Shown: positions 48,119 to 60,779, counted from the first letter of the stretch. The stretch is DNA of 64,000 nucleotides from Zonotrichia leucophrys gambelii (GCF_028769735.1 NC_088172.1:70828631-70892630), one strand, 5' to 3'. The notes: generated by a model from the letters alone, not told the origin. Numbers and translations: made by a program.

Positions 48119-49349
48119 GTAAGAGGAAAAATGTTTATGAAGAATGCCATATGAATGTAGTGAAACATGCTTTGAACTTTGGTTAATATTTCCAATGTAA
48201 GGAATTTGCAATCCAATAGATGGGAGCATTTGTACTGTAATAATAATGTTTTGTACAGTAAACCACCACAGTTTGCAACTTCAGTTCACTCTTTCCTCAA
48301 TGAGAGATCCAAAATGAGTGGCAGAGAAGTATAATGGGTCATAATTGGTGGCTGTTGTCTCTGCAGATGGCTGTAAAATCCTATATTTTGTTGAGAAACA
48401 CATGGATACAGAAAGTGAAAACTCCCAGATGTTTTTAGCACAGTTTCTTAATTACATCTTTGGGACAGCAAGAGGAATAAATAAATGCTGAGGCTGGGTC
48501 AAGGTTTGTTTTTCTGCTTTCCAGTGGTCAGGGAGCACTCCTTCATATCAGCAGTCTCTTTTGTGGTGATGAAACTCTGTGAATCTGGAGGAACTGTTGA
48601 CCAGAAAGAGAAGTGGTGTGTGACAATTGATGTTACTTCCAGACATCTCACCCCATGTGTCCTGTTTGACAATTTAATCTCTACAAGATTTTAATTTTCT
48701 CCATCATAGCACTTTTTTTGGTTGCTTTTAAAATCATTGCCTGGCGTTTCACTGTCTGGATGGATATTGGCTAGAGGAGCAGTTTGTTTGCCTTTTTATT
48801 TTGGGCCTTCTTTTTATTACATTAAAACCTACATTTTCTCGATATTGTGTCACTCTCCTCCAGTCAAGGCACTGTTTTTAAAGTAATCTTTTTCGCCTTT
48901 ATCTCAGAATATTTCTCTCTTTCTTTTGTCTCTCCATTTCCCCTTCTTTTTTTGCTGCACCGAATTGGGTTTTGTAAGTGTAACCCAAGTTTGGGTTGTT
49001 TTGACATTTGTGACACCTCTCATTGACTTTTTGTTGTGTTGGTAGTGCCAGTGTCACTGACAAAGCAGTTTCAGCTGCACTTTGTCATCCTTAAAGGCAG
49101 TGTGATGCCTTCATGCTGTTGTAACATATTCCACAGTCACCCTCAGTTTGTTCAACATCCTTCCTTTTTCCAATCCTTTTGTCATCTAAATACTCCTGAA
49201 GACTTGCAGTGTCTTAGCAACTTAATTGATACTGTCTTTGCTTTCTTTAGTAGCAACTTGGCTTTGTACATAAATCCTACAGTGGGGATTATGACACAAA
49301 GTAAATGAAAACAGTAAAATTCTGTTGCTCAATCTTTTGCTTTTACCAG
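48119..49349 (+). other. RMDN2 intron 3, left part
   Basis: Intron 3 runs 48119-51980 (GTAAGA...TTACAG). This left 1.2 kb has no recognised repeat or gene; short open frames at 48485-48694 and 49036-49308 match nothing known to me. Confidence 0.6.
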
Positions 49350-51142
49350 TGACTGGACTTGAAGCTGTCCAGGACTGTGGGGGACAATAAAGAGTTTTTT
49401 TCAAATGTATTAATGGCAATAGGCAGTGTAAAAATGACATCAGCCCATTACAGGATGAGGGTGGTTGCCTCACAAACAGGGACATGGACAAGGCAGAGAT
49501 GTTTAATGTGTTCTTTGCCTCCGCCTTCAACACGGGTAATGGAGCAAGGGGTTATCAGTGCCCTGAGCTGGAGTACCATGGCTGCAAGAATGATCAATTC
49601 CCAGTCAACCTGGAAATTGTGTATGATCTGCTGCTTCAGCTGGATTCCTAAAAATGTGGGGCCTGATGGGATTCATCCAACAATCCTCAAAGAACTAGTT
49701 GGTGTCATCTCAAAACCTCTCCTGATAATTTTTGAGCAGTCTTGGGAATCTGGAGAGGTCCAGCTGACTGGAAGTTGGCTGACATTGTCCTGATTTTCAA
49801 AAAGGGCAAGAAGGAGGACCCTGGCAACTATAGGTCTGTCAGTCTTACTTCAGTGCCTGGTGAAGTTATGGAGCAGATTATTCTGGGAGGTACAGAAAAA
49901 CATCTGGAGGACAATGCAGCCATTGGTCACAGCCAGCACAGCTTCATGAAAGGAAAGTCCTGCCTATCAAACCTGATTTCCTTTTCTGACATGGTATCCC
50001 ACCTAGCTGATCAAGGGAAACCAGTTGATATAATATTTTTGAATATCAGTAAAGCTTTGGATACTGTCTCTCACAGGATCTTTCTGGACAAAATGTCCAG
50101 CACACAGCTGGATAAACACATCATGGGATGGGTGAGCAGCTGGCTCACGGGCCAGGCACAAAGGGTTACAGTGAATGGGGTGACATCAGACTGGGGACCT
50201 GTCACTAGGGGGGTTCCACAGGGCTCCATTTTCGGCCCTGTGCTCTTCAACATCTTCATAAATGACTTGGACACAGGACTGGAAGGGATACACAGCGAGT
50301 TCACAGAGGATACAGAACTGGGATGAGCTGTTGAGTACCTTGAGGACAGAGAGAACCTCAACAAACCAGAGAGCTGGGCAATCACCAATGGTATGAAGTC
50401 AGCAAGGGAAAGTGTTGGATTCTGTACCTGGGATGGGACAGCCCTGGATGTACAGACAGGCTGGGGAATGAGATGCTGGGAAGCAGCACCATGGATCCTG
50501 GTCACTGGCCAGTTGAACCTGAGCCAGCAGTGCCCTGGCAGCCAGGAGGGCCAGCCCTGTCCTGGGGGCATCAGGCACAGCATCACCAGCCAGGCAAGGG
50601 AGGGCATTGTCCTGCTCTGCTCTGAGCTGGGGCAGCCTCACCTCCAGTGCTGGGGGCAGTGTTGGGGGACACAATGTAAAAATGACACTGAACTATTGGG
50701 GAGCATCCAAAGGAGGGCCATGAGGGCGGTGAAGAACCTTGTTGGGAAGCCACATGAGGAGCAGCTGAGGTCACTTGGTCTGTTCAGTTTGGAGAAGACT
50801 GAGGGGAAACCTTGTTGCAGCTACAACTTCCTCATGAGGGGAAGAGGAGGGGCAGACACTGATCTCTGTGGTGCCAGTGACAGCACCCAAGGGAATGGAC
50901 TGAAGTTGTGGCAGGGAGGTTTAGGATGGATGTGAAGAAAAGGGTATTCACCAGAATATGGTTGGGCACTGGAGCAGCTCCCCAGGGAAGTAGTCAAACA
51001 CAGCCTGACAGAGTTCAAGAAGCATTTGGACAATGCTGTCAGGCACATGGTGTGACTTTTGGGGTGGTCCTGTGCAAGCCAGGAATTGGATTCAATGATC
51101 TTTGTAGGTCCTTTCCAAACTCAGCAGATTCTGTGATTCTGT
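49350..51142 (+). mobile_element. CR1 LINE, 5'-truncated, decayed reverse transcriptase
   Basis: About 1.8 kb of CR1 in the same orientation as RMDN2, inside intron 3. Two frame-shifted open segments (ending near 49793, and 49742-50326) carry non-LTR reverse-transcriptase blocks: [24 protein letters not shown], and [20 protein letters not shown]. The catalytic FADD position reads FTED, followed soon by a stop at 50324, so the enzyme is dead. The 3' part continues with the usual CR1 untranslated phrases (GTTCAAGAAGCATTTGGACA, CTTTGTAGGTCCTTTCC) and ends with ATTCTGTGATTCTGTAA. The endonuclease domain and 5' end are missing. The left boundary is approximate. Confidence 0.93.
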
Positions 51143-51639
51143 AACTGCATGTAACCTCAGCTGATGAATGATAGCAAAAGACAGGGAGAGATATAGAATG
51201 ATGGGATGAAAGGGAGTCTTAGATGTTGAGTAACCAGCCTAGTTTGGCTCATTCTCATGAAGTGGGGGTGGTGGCAGCCTTTTTCATCTCAGTTTTTGGA
51301 AGTGCTGCAGAGGGCTTGAGACTGCAGGAGAGCTGGCAGTAGTTTCATGGTTATTTTTCATTCCACTGGGTAGGAGGACTGTGTATGCTATTCTTTGTTT
51401 TTATGAAGTTAACTTACAATACAGAAATGTCAGTGCAGCTTAATTGGTTGCAGCTGAGACTCTGCAAACAGCAAGCATCTCATCTGAACTTCTTACTGGG
51501 GATGTGGGTTTGATCAAATCACCTACTGTCATCTTTATTCAGTTAAAAGTGGAACTTAAGGGAAGGCTTTGTGCCAGAAAGGAACTTCAGCTAGTTTATT
51601 CCTGTACCAAGGCATTGAAATGGCTTTGCTGGTTCTTCT

Positions 51640-51735
51640 GACAGGTACTTGTCTGACCTGCTTTTAAGGCTCTTCAGTCTTTCAGACATGATGGCCTCCT
51701 TTGGCAGTCCAGTCCAATCCTTCCCTGATTTAACT
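51640..51735 (-). mobile_element. Ancient CR1/L3-like LINE 3' fragment, antisense
   Basis: Read on the minus strand this resembles the 3' region of old CR1/L3 elements. On the plus strand the matching complement phrases are CTTGTCTGACCTGCTTTTAA, then GATGGCCTCCTTTGGCAGTC and CAATCCTTCCCTGATTTAA. It is heavily diverged and lies 250 bases upstream of RMDN2 exon 4. Its extent and subfamily are uncertain. Confidence 0.52.
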
Positions 51736-51980
51736 GCATCTGAACTGGATTTTAAAGGAAAATACTAAAATTGCATGTATAGTTTATATATACTTATATG
51801 TAAGTGTATGACTATGTAAATGAAGTAAAGCCAGGATGTTACATTGTTCATCTAAATGTTTCTAAGAACAGGAAGCAATTTCTTTGCTGCTAGAGTAAAT
51901 CAGATTGCTTTGTTCTTGGGAGTCACCTAAAATGTGGAAGAGTACAATAAATCCTTTTGTATATTGTACTCCATTTACAG

Positions 51981-52041
51981 GAAAGATTAAAGCTGAAAAA
52001 GCTATTCAGCTGGATGCTGGGAGTGCTGAGAGTCACCAGTG
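51981..52041 (+). CDS. RMDN2: RMDN2 coding exon 4
   Basis: A 61-base exon with acceptor CATTTACAG and donor CAGTG|GTAAGT. It completes glycine 251, encodes residues 252-270 (KIKAEKAIQLDAGSAESHQ) and gives two bases of tryptophan 271. The AEKAIQLD stretch is the second helix of a TPR-like unit in this family, and the HQW/F junction with exon 5 matches the family's H-W-Y/F-A signature. Being so short, it is identified by phase, splice sites and similarity rather than by open-frame length. Confidence 0.9.
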
Positions 52042-52829
52042 GTAAGTTTGACAAAGTTTTTACAAACTTGTGTACATTTATTAAGTTCAAGGAAAAAAAA
52101 CCCAGCCTGACATCAGTTTCATCAATTAGTCATTAATATTTTTTCATAGTTTTATGAAATTCAGTTATTACCAGTTGCTACTAAAAATTACATTGAAATA
52201 TTCTGTGAAGCATTTACTATAGCATGTGAAACAACTCAATAACCATACTTCAATAAGTACCAAGAAATGGACATAACAGTATTTGCTTAAGCCACTATTT
52301 TGTTGCTCAGAGAAGCCATAGTTTTCCATTTGCCTTCCCTTTCAACAATTCACAAAATAATGTCATTTGACCTTGCATTGTCCTTTCCTTTTCTTATAAT
52401 AGTCTAAATTGTGATAATTAAAAATAGGTGTAGAGGACTATGGAAATTTGAATTAACTTCTCAATTTTTGTTTTATCGTACAGTTTTTCTCCAAGCGTGA
52501 CTCTTAATTTAGTTTTGTAGACCTTGCCAGAACTAACAAACTCTGCAAATATAAATATTTTTTTATCAAATCAACATTATCGGGTAAAAGATAATTCTGC
52601 TGGGTTCTGGCTGGTAGTTCCTCACCTTAGTATTTTATTAGTAAATTTTACTAAGCTCCTGATTTCTTTTCTAATATTATTAGCTTTTCATCTCAATTTT
52701 GGTTTCTGCATTTTTTGTTAATTTTGTCTTTGCACTTGTGGGATGGGATTTCACCAAACTTCTTCATATCTAAAACAAATACTTTTACCCCAGGCTCCTT
52801 TCACAATCTAAAGGAATCAGCCACTTCTG

Positions 52830-52900
52830 GAGTGCACTTCACTGGAGTCAGTTTTGCTCATTTAGTCTTGCATGAGGGTGAGATGAATTTCTCCTGGGGC
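52830..52900 (+). repeat. Possible ancient amniote interspersed repeat
   Basis: The run CACTGGAGTCAGTTTTGCTC ... GAGGGTGAGATGAATTTCTC resembles a widespread old repeat of reptiles and birds (GGAGTAATTTTGCTGATTTA ... GTGAGATCAGAATTTGGCCC). The class is not certain to me and divergence is high. Confidence 0.33.
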
Positions 52901-53959
52901 TCAGTTGACAACATCTCCATTGCCAACAAAGGGAGCACATGTCAGCTATCTCAGGTTTAGATACTTGATTAGTCACAGACATTGTAATTTAATTAGGTAA
53001 TTCTCTGTCTTGCTTTCTCTCTTTCTGAAAGCAATTTAAAGCCATTTCTGCTCTTTGCTTCACAACAGCCATGGCCACTTCCTCAGGGTAATGCTGGTGT
53101 ACCCCTCTCAGCTAGAACTCTGTGTATAAACAACCACAAAATCACATTCAAGTATGAATCCTGCCCCTCCCTTCCTCCTCAGCCCACAAGACTGACATAT
53201 CCTAGTATAAATGCAGCTTCACTGGCAGAAACTATCCTGATAAACCCTTACATATTGTGCAGGGAGATGTAGGTGGTCTGCTGGACTTCACATGAGAGAT
53301 CCTGTCCTGGCAGGAACATCTAGCAGGGGAAGAATTATGAGTGTAAGGAGATGTGTTCCAGAGGTTAGCTCAGAAAGCCAAATTGAGAGGTTTAAGAGGA
53401 AAATCTTACATTTTTTAAGCTACTGCTTCTTGTAACAGGCAATGGATTTTTGTATGGTTTGCAGTTTTCATCCTTCATGTATCTGAGTTGCAAGTGAACA
53501 TGAGGTTTTTATCAGTTATTGTTCAACTGATGTCTTTCTAGAGGTATAGATAGACATTATAGATTGAAATAGTTCACTATATTTTTTTTTCTGAATATAT
53601 TATTGGCTTGTCTTTATTTACTGACATCTTTCTGACTTACTGCATGATTTTTAAAGTGTGATGTAAGTGTAATGGTTGTGCCAATCTAACCGAGGCTCTA
53701 AAAGCTGGGCAGAATGGACTTCCATGCTCCAGAGAGACTTTGGTATATTTTTGTTTAGCATAACAATAGTTGTTCCATCTGTGGTCCCAATAGATACTTT
53801 TGTGCTGTGCTGCTACTTAACCAATTGGACTTGTTTTGTAACTTATTTTTAAAACTTGTTTTATTCTATTTTATTCTTTATAAAGTGTTTTACACACATT
53901 TAATTGATTTCATGTTTATTTCTGACTATTTCTGAGGTTTGAGGCCATTTAGGTTTGTA

Positions 53960-54560
53960 AATGCATCCCCTCATGGAATAACATTTTATTTCAAAAGTGG
54001 TTTTTGTTGTATGGGCTTTTTAAAATCATTAACTTAATTAATGAAATTGCTGGAAGATAATGGACCCAGCACTAAACTTTGGGTGACACCAGTAGGGATG
54101 CTCAGGTTCACATGAACCTGATTCTGCAACCATCTCTACAGGTGATTTAATCTAAATATTTCCACAGTTATGTTTTGAGGAACATCAGGCAGGACAAAGT
54201 CAAAGGCCACATAAACAAGCTGTGTCTCATTTGTTGCATTCCTGTTACCCAGGCTTTTTTATCTTGCCAGAATTCTTCCTTTATCCTGTTTTTTCACAGA
54301 AATCTTGTGTTAACTGTTTTGTATGCTTATGCAATTCCAGAATAATTTATCCTATGTTGTCTTCATGCTAGCTGGTTTGCCTGTAACACTTCTCCTTCTC
54401 CCTGGTTGGCCTTTTTGCTTGCTGTTGGGGCTTTCTGCATTACTTACAAGACTTCTGTAGTCAGCTCTGTGCCAGATCTATATTGTTTGAGTCTGGCCTA
54501 ATGCAAATTTTTCCAGTTTATCTAAACATTATTTCACGTGTTAATCCCCATGAACAGGAA
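53960..54560 (-). mobile_element. Ancient CR1/L3-like LINE fragment, reverse-transcriptase region, antisense
   Basis: Plus-strand phrases read as the complement of the CR1/L3 reverse-transcriptase region: 'aatggacccagcactaaac', 'tgggtgacaccagtaggg', 'acaaagtcaaaggccacata', 'ttcctgttacccaggc', 'aattccagaataattta', and 'gctagctggtttgcctgtaa'. Their order matches known old CR1/L3 copies in antisense. No open frame survives. It lies in RMDN2 intron 4. Confidence 0.62.
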
Positions 54561-55540
54561 ATAAGACTTCAGGGAATCTTCTCTGTAAAAACTGTTCTCT
54601 CAAAGTTGTAAACAAACAGAATTTTACCTGAGGTTATAAATAGAAAAGACTGTGTGTAAACAGATAACGATGCAATACAATTAAGTTATGAATAAATAAT
54701 ATGTGAAAGTAATATGAAATCCGTAGTTAATAAGAATATTTATAATAGAGAAAAGAACTGAAAATAAAAAAGTAGAGCAAATATTTGTACAAAAAGGTGC
54801 TAGGATCACTAGTGGGTGGTCAGGATCAGAGTTGAAAGGCAGTGCCCAGCTCCAGATGGACACGTGGATGTTCTGTCTCTGTCATATGTGCCTGCATGTG
54901 AGCAAGGGCCTGATCCTGCACTTGGGGAGAGGGAGAGTTCAAAGGCAGCATGTGCCATTTGATGCGCCAGGATATTTGCATGGCATGACAGATATCCACA
55001 TTTGGGGTCCCTACACTTCCAGGCCATAATCCAGAAGTGGTGAGAAACCCTAGGGCATCTCCAGTGGCAGTAGGCATCTGTATCTGGGCAGGGGGCCTGT
55101 GAATTGAACAGGGTCTCTGCTGGCTGCAACAGAGAGAAATGAGAACTCAGCATGAGTGTAAGGTCACTGTGAAAACAATGCTGTCTCAGACCAAAATCCT
55201 TCCTTTTCATCTCACTGCCAACATAACATTTTCTAAGGCTGTACAAGGTAAATAATCCTAGCCTGTGTAAGATGAGCCCATCTGTTTGTTGCATGTAAGG
55301 CTATGTCAGTCTGTATCAGCTATTGAAAACCAAGCTGGTTTTCTGACCTTGACTAAAGAAAGTTTAGAAAGTTTTTCTTGATTTCTTACTAATTTCTGAG
55401 GGGGTTTGATATTTCCAATCAGCACAACTGAGTTTTCACTCATGTTGGGTATAGCTGCTATCTATGTTGTCCACTCATACATTATTTCTAGTGTTCTCTT
55501 AAACTGTTTAATATATTATGGCTTACTAAGTGAGTGAGGA
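54561..55540. other. Unrecognised segment between two antisense LINE fragments
   Basis: It includes a 161-codon minus-strand open frame (55294-54809) rich in Cys, His and Ser, with no recognisable family, no conserved-looking motif order and overlapping open frames on the other strand. It may be a later insertion splitting an older LINE, or diverged LINE sequence. I do not call a gene. Confidence 0.45.
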
Positions 55541-55549
55541 TTAAATGAT

Positions 55550-55960
55550 AGCCTATTCTTTTCCTGGTCCTGTACCTTGCTCTCTACTTACAGTTAACCC
55601 TTGTGGAGCAGGGGGGATATAAGTGAGGAAGAAATTGAATTCAGCCTTGTTGGTTTCATCTTTTGCCATTATTTCCCCATTTCTAAATGTTCTGCACTTT
55701 CATTTCTGTTTTTTTTTCCTTCTGGTGTATTTATAGAACCTCTTCTTATTGTCTTACCAATATCCCTAGCTTAGATGTGGACTCTTGTTTTTATTTTTAG
55801 AGTAAATTTCTTTTGGGTTTTAAGTTAATTGGGAATTCCTCAATGGAGCTGAATTGATCTAAAAATATTCCCTGCTGTGACTAAAGGGTCATTTGGAGTT
55901 GTGCTGTTGAGTATTGTCTCTTACCAAATCTTCTATAGAGCTTTTCCTAATACTTAGAAA
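55550..55960 (-). mobile_element. Ancient CR1/L3-like LINE fragment, upstream of RT core, antisense
   Basis: The plus-strand phrases TTTTTTTCCTTCTGGTGTAT, TTATAGAACCTCTTCTTATT and 'ctagcttagatgtggactc' are the complement of the CR1/L3 segment just upstream of the reverse-transcriptase core. Orientation and order relative to 53960-54560 fit one old antisense element interrupted by about 1 kb. No coding capacity remains. Confidence 0.57.
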
Positions 55961-58900
55961 TATTAGAAAAAGGCATTTTTTTAACAATTCCTTTTTTTTC
56001 CATTAAAAATATGCACTATGCCTGTCATGCAGTGGTTAGGTCTATAGACCCATTTGGAAGTTTGTTTTGAAAGCTTATCCCTGCTGCTTGAGAGTTCTAT
56101 ATACCAAAATAAACAGGTTCTTGTGACACTTTGACACACATAATTTTCCTAGTGTAGACAGAGTTATATAAGAAAAAGCATCCCTTTTCCAGAGCACGTA
56201 TTTTTTTTCTATTTTGTGGAATTGCTATAAGGTGTCTGTAAGACAGAACACATTTTTTGTGTCCACCAGTGGAATTTAGTGGAATGGTTCCATGAGCAAA
56301 CTTGCTAACGCAGGCTTAGCGTTCAGCTGTATTGCCTTACTTTTGATATTTACTTCAGTTAGGAACAAAAAGATGCCATATATCTTCTTAGTGTATCACC
56401 TATATTTTTCTGTAAAATTATATGATAAAATGATCAACTCTCCAACTGTTGAACTTACTGATTAGAATACTAACAGTATTCAGCCTCAAATTAAATTTGA
56501 GGAAACATATGCAGAACAAAGAAAGCAAAAGATCTTGAAGTAGTCAGTTGGTTTTGGTAATGAACTGCAGCTGCAAATAATTGTCATATCTGAATCCAGA
56601 TAAGTGATAATACTTAATCTTGTAGTTGCCAATGAGATCAAAAACCTTCAGACTTTTTGAATGTTGACCTCTAAATAACTGAAGTAAATGGCAACACTGG
56701 AAAGGAAAAAAAGAGCTTTAATATTTGTATGAACACCCTAAAGAAAGACAGAGTAAATAATCTAAGTGATTTGTGGCTTTGTTCAGCCAGTGTCAATTTT
56801 TCAAGTTGTGGAGGAACTCGCATGCAAAAATTATCATCAGCCATTGCAGGTCCTCTTATTTTTTCCAAGCCTCAAACAAATTCATTTTGTGGGTGAGTGA
56901 TTCCCAAAGGACAGCTGTGAATACTTGCAGCTCATCTTGGATCATGGAGCATCTTTATCACCCAGATTTTAATTAGAAATGCTATGTGAACATACAGTTG
57001 CTTTGTAGTTGTGCTGCTTTACAACTTCACAGTCACAGAAAACAACATGTAGATGCATAAGAACAGTGCTCTTATTTAAAACTAAACTATCACTTTTAAA
57101 TTCTTTCGGAAAACCAGTGATTTTTTTATATTTGTGGGAGGTTTGTTGCTGATTTACTTCAGGAGTTTGGGAAAGAGGTCTGGAAGGTTTCTCTGCTGTT
57201 GTGCAGATCCTCACACTTCCTTTTTTGTTGAGGAGAACTTGTTACAGGCCTTGCAAAGAACAAAAAGGTTACTGTTATGGCAAATTTTCAGGAAAGTTGC
57301 TTAAAGAGATCATTCTTTGCATTGAGCTTTGGTTTGTTTGCCACAAACAAACTTGGTGCTGCTTTTGAGTTTGTGTTACTCTCTAGAAGTCACCCATTGG
57401 TGGGCGTCATACAGCACATCTCATTTAGGTGCAAGTGAAGTTAGCAAGTGAAAACCCAGTGGCTGTAAATGAGGAGCCCTTATGAACACACCTCCCCCCA
57501 AGAGTTTTCTCTGTCGTGTGTTTGAGTGTTCATCAGAAGCACAGATATTTTCACAAGGCCTGGGTGTTCCATGGAAGTGAGCTCCAGAGCTTAGGGACAG
57601 TCTCTCACTGGCAGGCAGCACTACAGAAGAGTAGTGCAGGTTGTTTCCATCATTGTCATTTGGGTATTTTGGTGATTTTACACAAACTTCCCACAAAAAA
57701 AGTGAACATTCCATCTCAGTAATAGAATTCTAACAGATAATTTGTCAGGTTTGTAAGGTGTAATGGCATAAAAGTAATCTTCCAGTGAAACAAAACTTTT
57801 CAAAATTTTGGAGTATGTTGTAGGATATGGTCATACTACCAAGAACTTTTAAAATTAAGTCCTCAGCTGTTTCTAACTAAATGCTTGTTACCTGCTGCCC
57901 TTAATTATCCCTTATTTAAACTTAGATGAGGCAGATAACTTGCAAGTGTCAAGCATCTGTTTCTATCATGCAGTCAGATTTTTCAGGAATTGATAGTTTG
58001 TATGGAAATACAAGGTTTCCAGCTCTTAGTTGTTTGCCCTGTATTTGATCCATGGAAAGACCAAAGAAATTTTACAGCAATCTTTGTTCTTAATTACGTG
58101 TAATCTTAGTCAGGAATCTTTGAACTATGTAATTTTATTTTTTTTTTAATAATTGAAGATTTCAAATTCAGAAGCCATTTCTCAAAAGCTCTAAGTTGTC
58201 CTGAAGTAAGTGGATCAGTGAAACACTGCAGCATACTCATGCAAGTGCAAAGGAGGAAGGTTTGACATGTGAAAAGATCTGTTTACTACAAGCTTTTTGC
58301 CAGAATGGTCACAGAGGAAATAATTCTGACAACCTAATGATGCCTATTACATTTCTATCAAGGAGAATTGTTGTGTTAGTGTCTCTGAAAGCTATTGTTT
58401 CACTCTGTTTCTACACTTGTGAAGACTATCCTGCTAATTTCTTCAAGATTGTATTTCCATCTGTAACAACTGTGTATTATAAAAATAAAAGTTAAATTTC
58501 TCGAAACAGGAATTTAGCACAGTTGTGGGTTTCACAGCCTAAGGAATGCTGAACATGGCATCCACATGTTCTACTAGTGAACTTTTGTGAATACACATTA
58601 ACAGCAGCATTTTCCTTTGATTTGGTATACTGCATGTGTTGCAGTAAATAAATCCAGAATTCTTAATGCCCTTACCTTTGAGGTTTTTTAAACTGAAGTA
58701 GGGGTTTGTTTCTTGTGTTTTTTCAAGTGTTACCTACACAAGTGTGTGCTACATCTGATGTTTCCCTAGAGCTCAGCTTCAATGCTCTGTTGAATTTTTA
58801 ATGTGCAAAGTGTATTTCTGCCAATTTCTACAGTGTAGACTCAGTTATATTCCCAGAAAAAGGAAAGGGAAATGAAATCCCCATTAACAAAAAAAACCAA

Positions 58901-60520
58901 AACTCTGCAAACAAAATATCGCCTAAACACTTCACTTTGCACCTTGGCACATCTTACTTGGTGTGTTGGCCATCTTAGGCATTCTCAGGCACTGATTCCC
59001 TATCCCCATGAGGATGATCATATACCAATACAAACCAATACTTTACCTTTGCCTGGAAACTTTGTCAGATGTGTTTTTGTAGATTAAATCTCTTGGTACC
59101 AAAGTGATATGATACGAAGTATGAAAAACTGGGATCTCAGGAAGGGCAATGCAACAGGGATCATAATTAGTAATTTCAGTTGCAAAATCTCTCTACATAG
59201 AAATTGGTATCTCATTGAAATAATGTAAAAAAGAAATCCTGTGGGTCTCACTACAATGCAAAGACTGTCAGAATATATAAGTGGGTGAAACTGGTTAGTG
59301 AGGGAGTTGAGGGCTAAAATATAAGATGGCATGCACAGAACTGAGCCATGCAGAGGTGGAGAGATGCAGGAACACATTTAGAACTGGAGTGGGAATGAAC
59401 TTTCTTTTTACTGGGCCTCTTGTGTACTGCCCACGCATTAGCCTTTGCTCACACTACTTTACATGTTAAATATTTCTCAGATAAGGAGGAGGGAGTGAAA
59501 AACAGTTATGAAACACATGAATTAAACTTTGGTGGTGGTAAATATCACAAACTCTCCTCCCATTTGCAAAGTCTTGTCAGATACAATTAAAAAATTTATG
59601 TTTTTCTTTCCTATTGATACTGAGATGCTAAAATGGAGATCTGGATTTCTAAATGTAGTCTTATGTTACATAAAAGGTTTTTTTAGATTTGGGATATATA
59701 AAAGGGTATATAGGAGAGGAAGGAACAAGTCTGGGAAGGCGCATGTTATTTCTGGTTTTGGCCATGTGAAATTTATCAGGGAAAAGATAAATAATGCTAT
59801 ATTTAACTGCCCTACTGTGGTTTAATCTTCATTTGAGACTTCAAAATCTTTTCTGTAAATCTGTCTCATGTAGAATAAGCTGTGGAGGACAGAGTCTTAA
59901 GTGTAGGTATCATTTTTCCTATTGAAATTTAAATTGGCTTGATAAAATTATTAGATCAACCTGCCTCTCTTTTTTTGGCAATAGGTAAGATATGTCCCTT
60001 ACAGTTTTCCCTGGCCTGAATACACATGTAGCACCAGATGGGAAAATGTTAATTCCCTTTGATTAGGACCTTCTGCATGACGGCTATATAGGTACTTGGC
60101 ATCCATCTCTGTCAGCTAGAGTTTCTTGCAAGTCTGAGTTCCAAGACATCATGGAGGAACATGGTGCTGACTCAATATATTGAGTTTGTTTGATTGTGTT
60201 TATGCTTAATAAAGGTTTGCTAATTGTGGGGATTAATCATATGCTGCTACACTGTGTTCAGTAATTTTTCTTCCATCTGGGAATAACATTTTTTACACCA
60301 ACCAAGTACTGTGTCACCTGAGGTGATTATTGTTGTGTTTATCTAGATGAATGTGTCTGGGGCTGGTTTTTACATTACCCAGGAGTAACATCAGCTCAGC
60401 AAAGAGATCATTCCTGGCAGCTCTCTCCTGATACAATTTCCTCTTTATTTTTGTCTGTGAAAATTCTGCAAGCAGTACTCTGATATTCAGAGGGTATGAG
60501 GGAGGTAATTGCTGTGCAAG
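55961..60520 (+). other. RMDN2 intron 4, middle part, nothing recognised
   Basis: AT-rich intronic sequence (intron 4 spans 52042-63189). A perfect 16-base palindrome, ACTCAATATATTGAGT, lies at 60170-60185. No RNA gene, repeat family or additional exon is recognised. Confidence 0.6.
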
Positions 60521-60523
60521 TAC

Positions 60524-60588
60524 AGTTAGAAGTACAAGCAATGCTGCTTGTACTGCAAGTAGAAGCAGTATTGCTTGTACTTCTAACT
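60524..60588 (+). other. 65-nt near-perfect hairpin (possible small-RNA precursor)
   Basis: The arms at 60524-60549 and 60563-60588 pair over 26 positions with a single G-U wobble, separated by a 13-base loop. The left arm begins AGTTAGAAGTACAAGCAATG. It is in the transcribed orientation of RMDN2 intron 4, so a primary transcript containing it is plausible. Size and pairing fit a microRNA precursor or short interfering hairpin, but I recognise no known microRNA. Near-perfect arms may equally mean a young inverted duplication. Confidence 0.55.
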
Positions 60589-60779
60589 GGTTTGCTTTTT
60601 ACCCATTTCAGTAGATATTTGCATGTTGCTGTATGATCATCTTTTCAGTATTCCCCCTGTCACCACGAGATGGGGCAGGTGACCATGCAGTCCAGGGCTG
60701 TGGAAAGAACGACATGGAAAGACCGAGATGGAAGCATTTCTAGTTACTCCCTGCCTCATTTTCTTTGGCCATTTTCTTC

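Noticed and set aside
54809..55294. 161-codon minus-strand open frame in RMDN2 intron 4
   Set aside because: No family resemblance or ordered motif; it sits between fragments of an old antisense LINE and is best left as unrecognised sequence.
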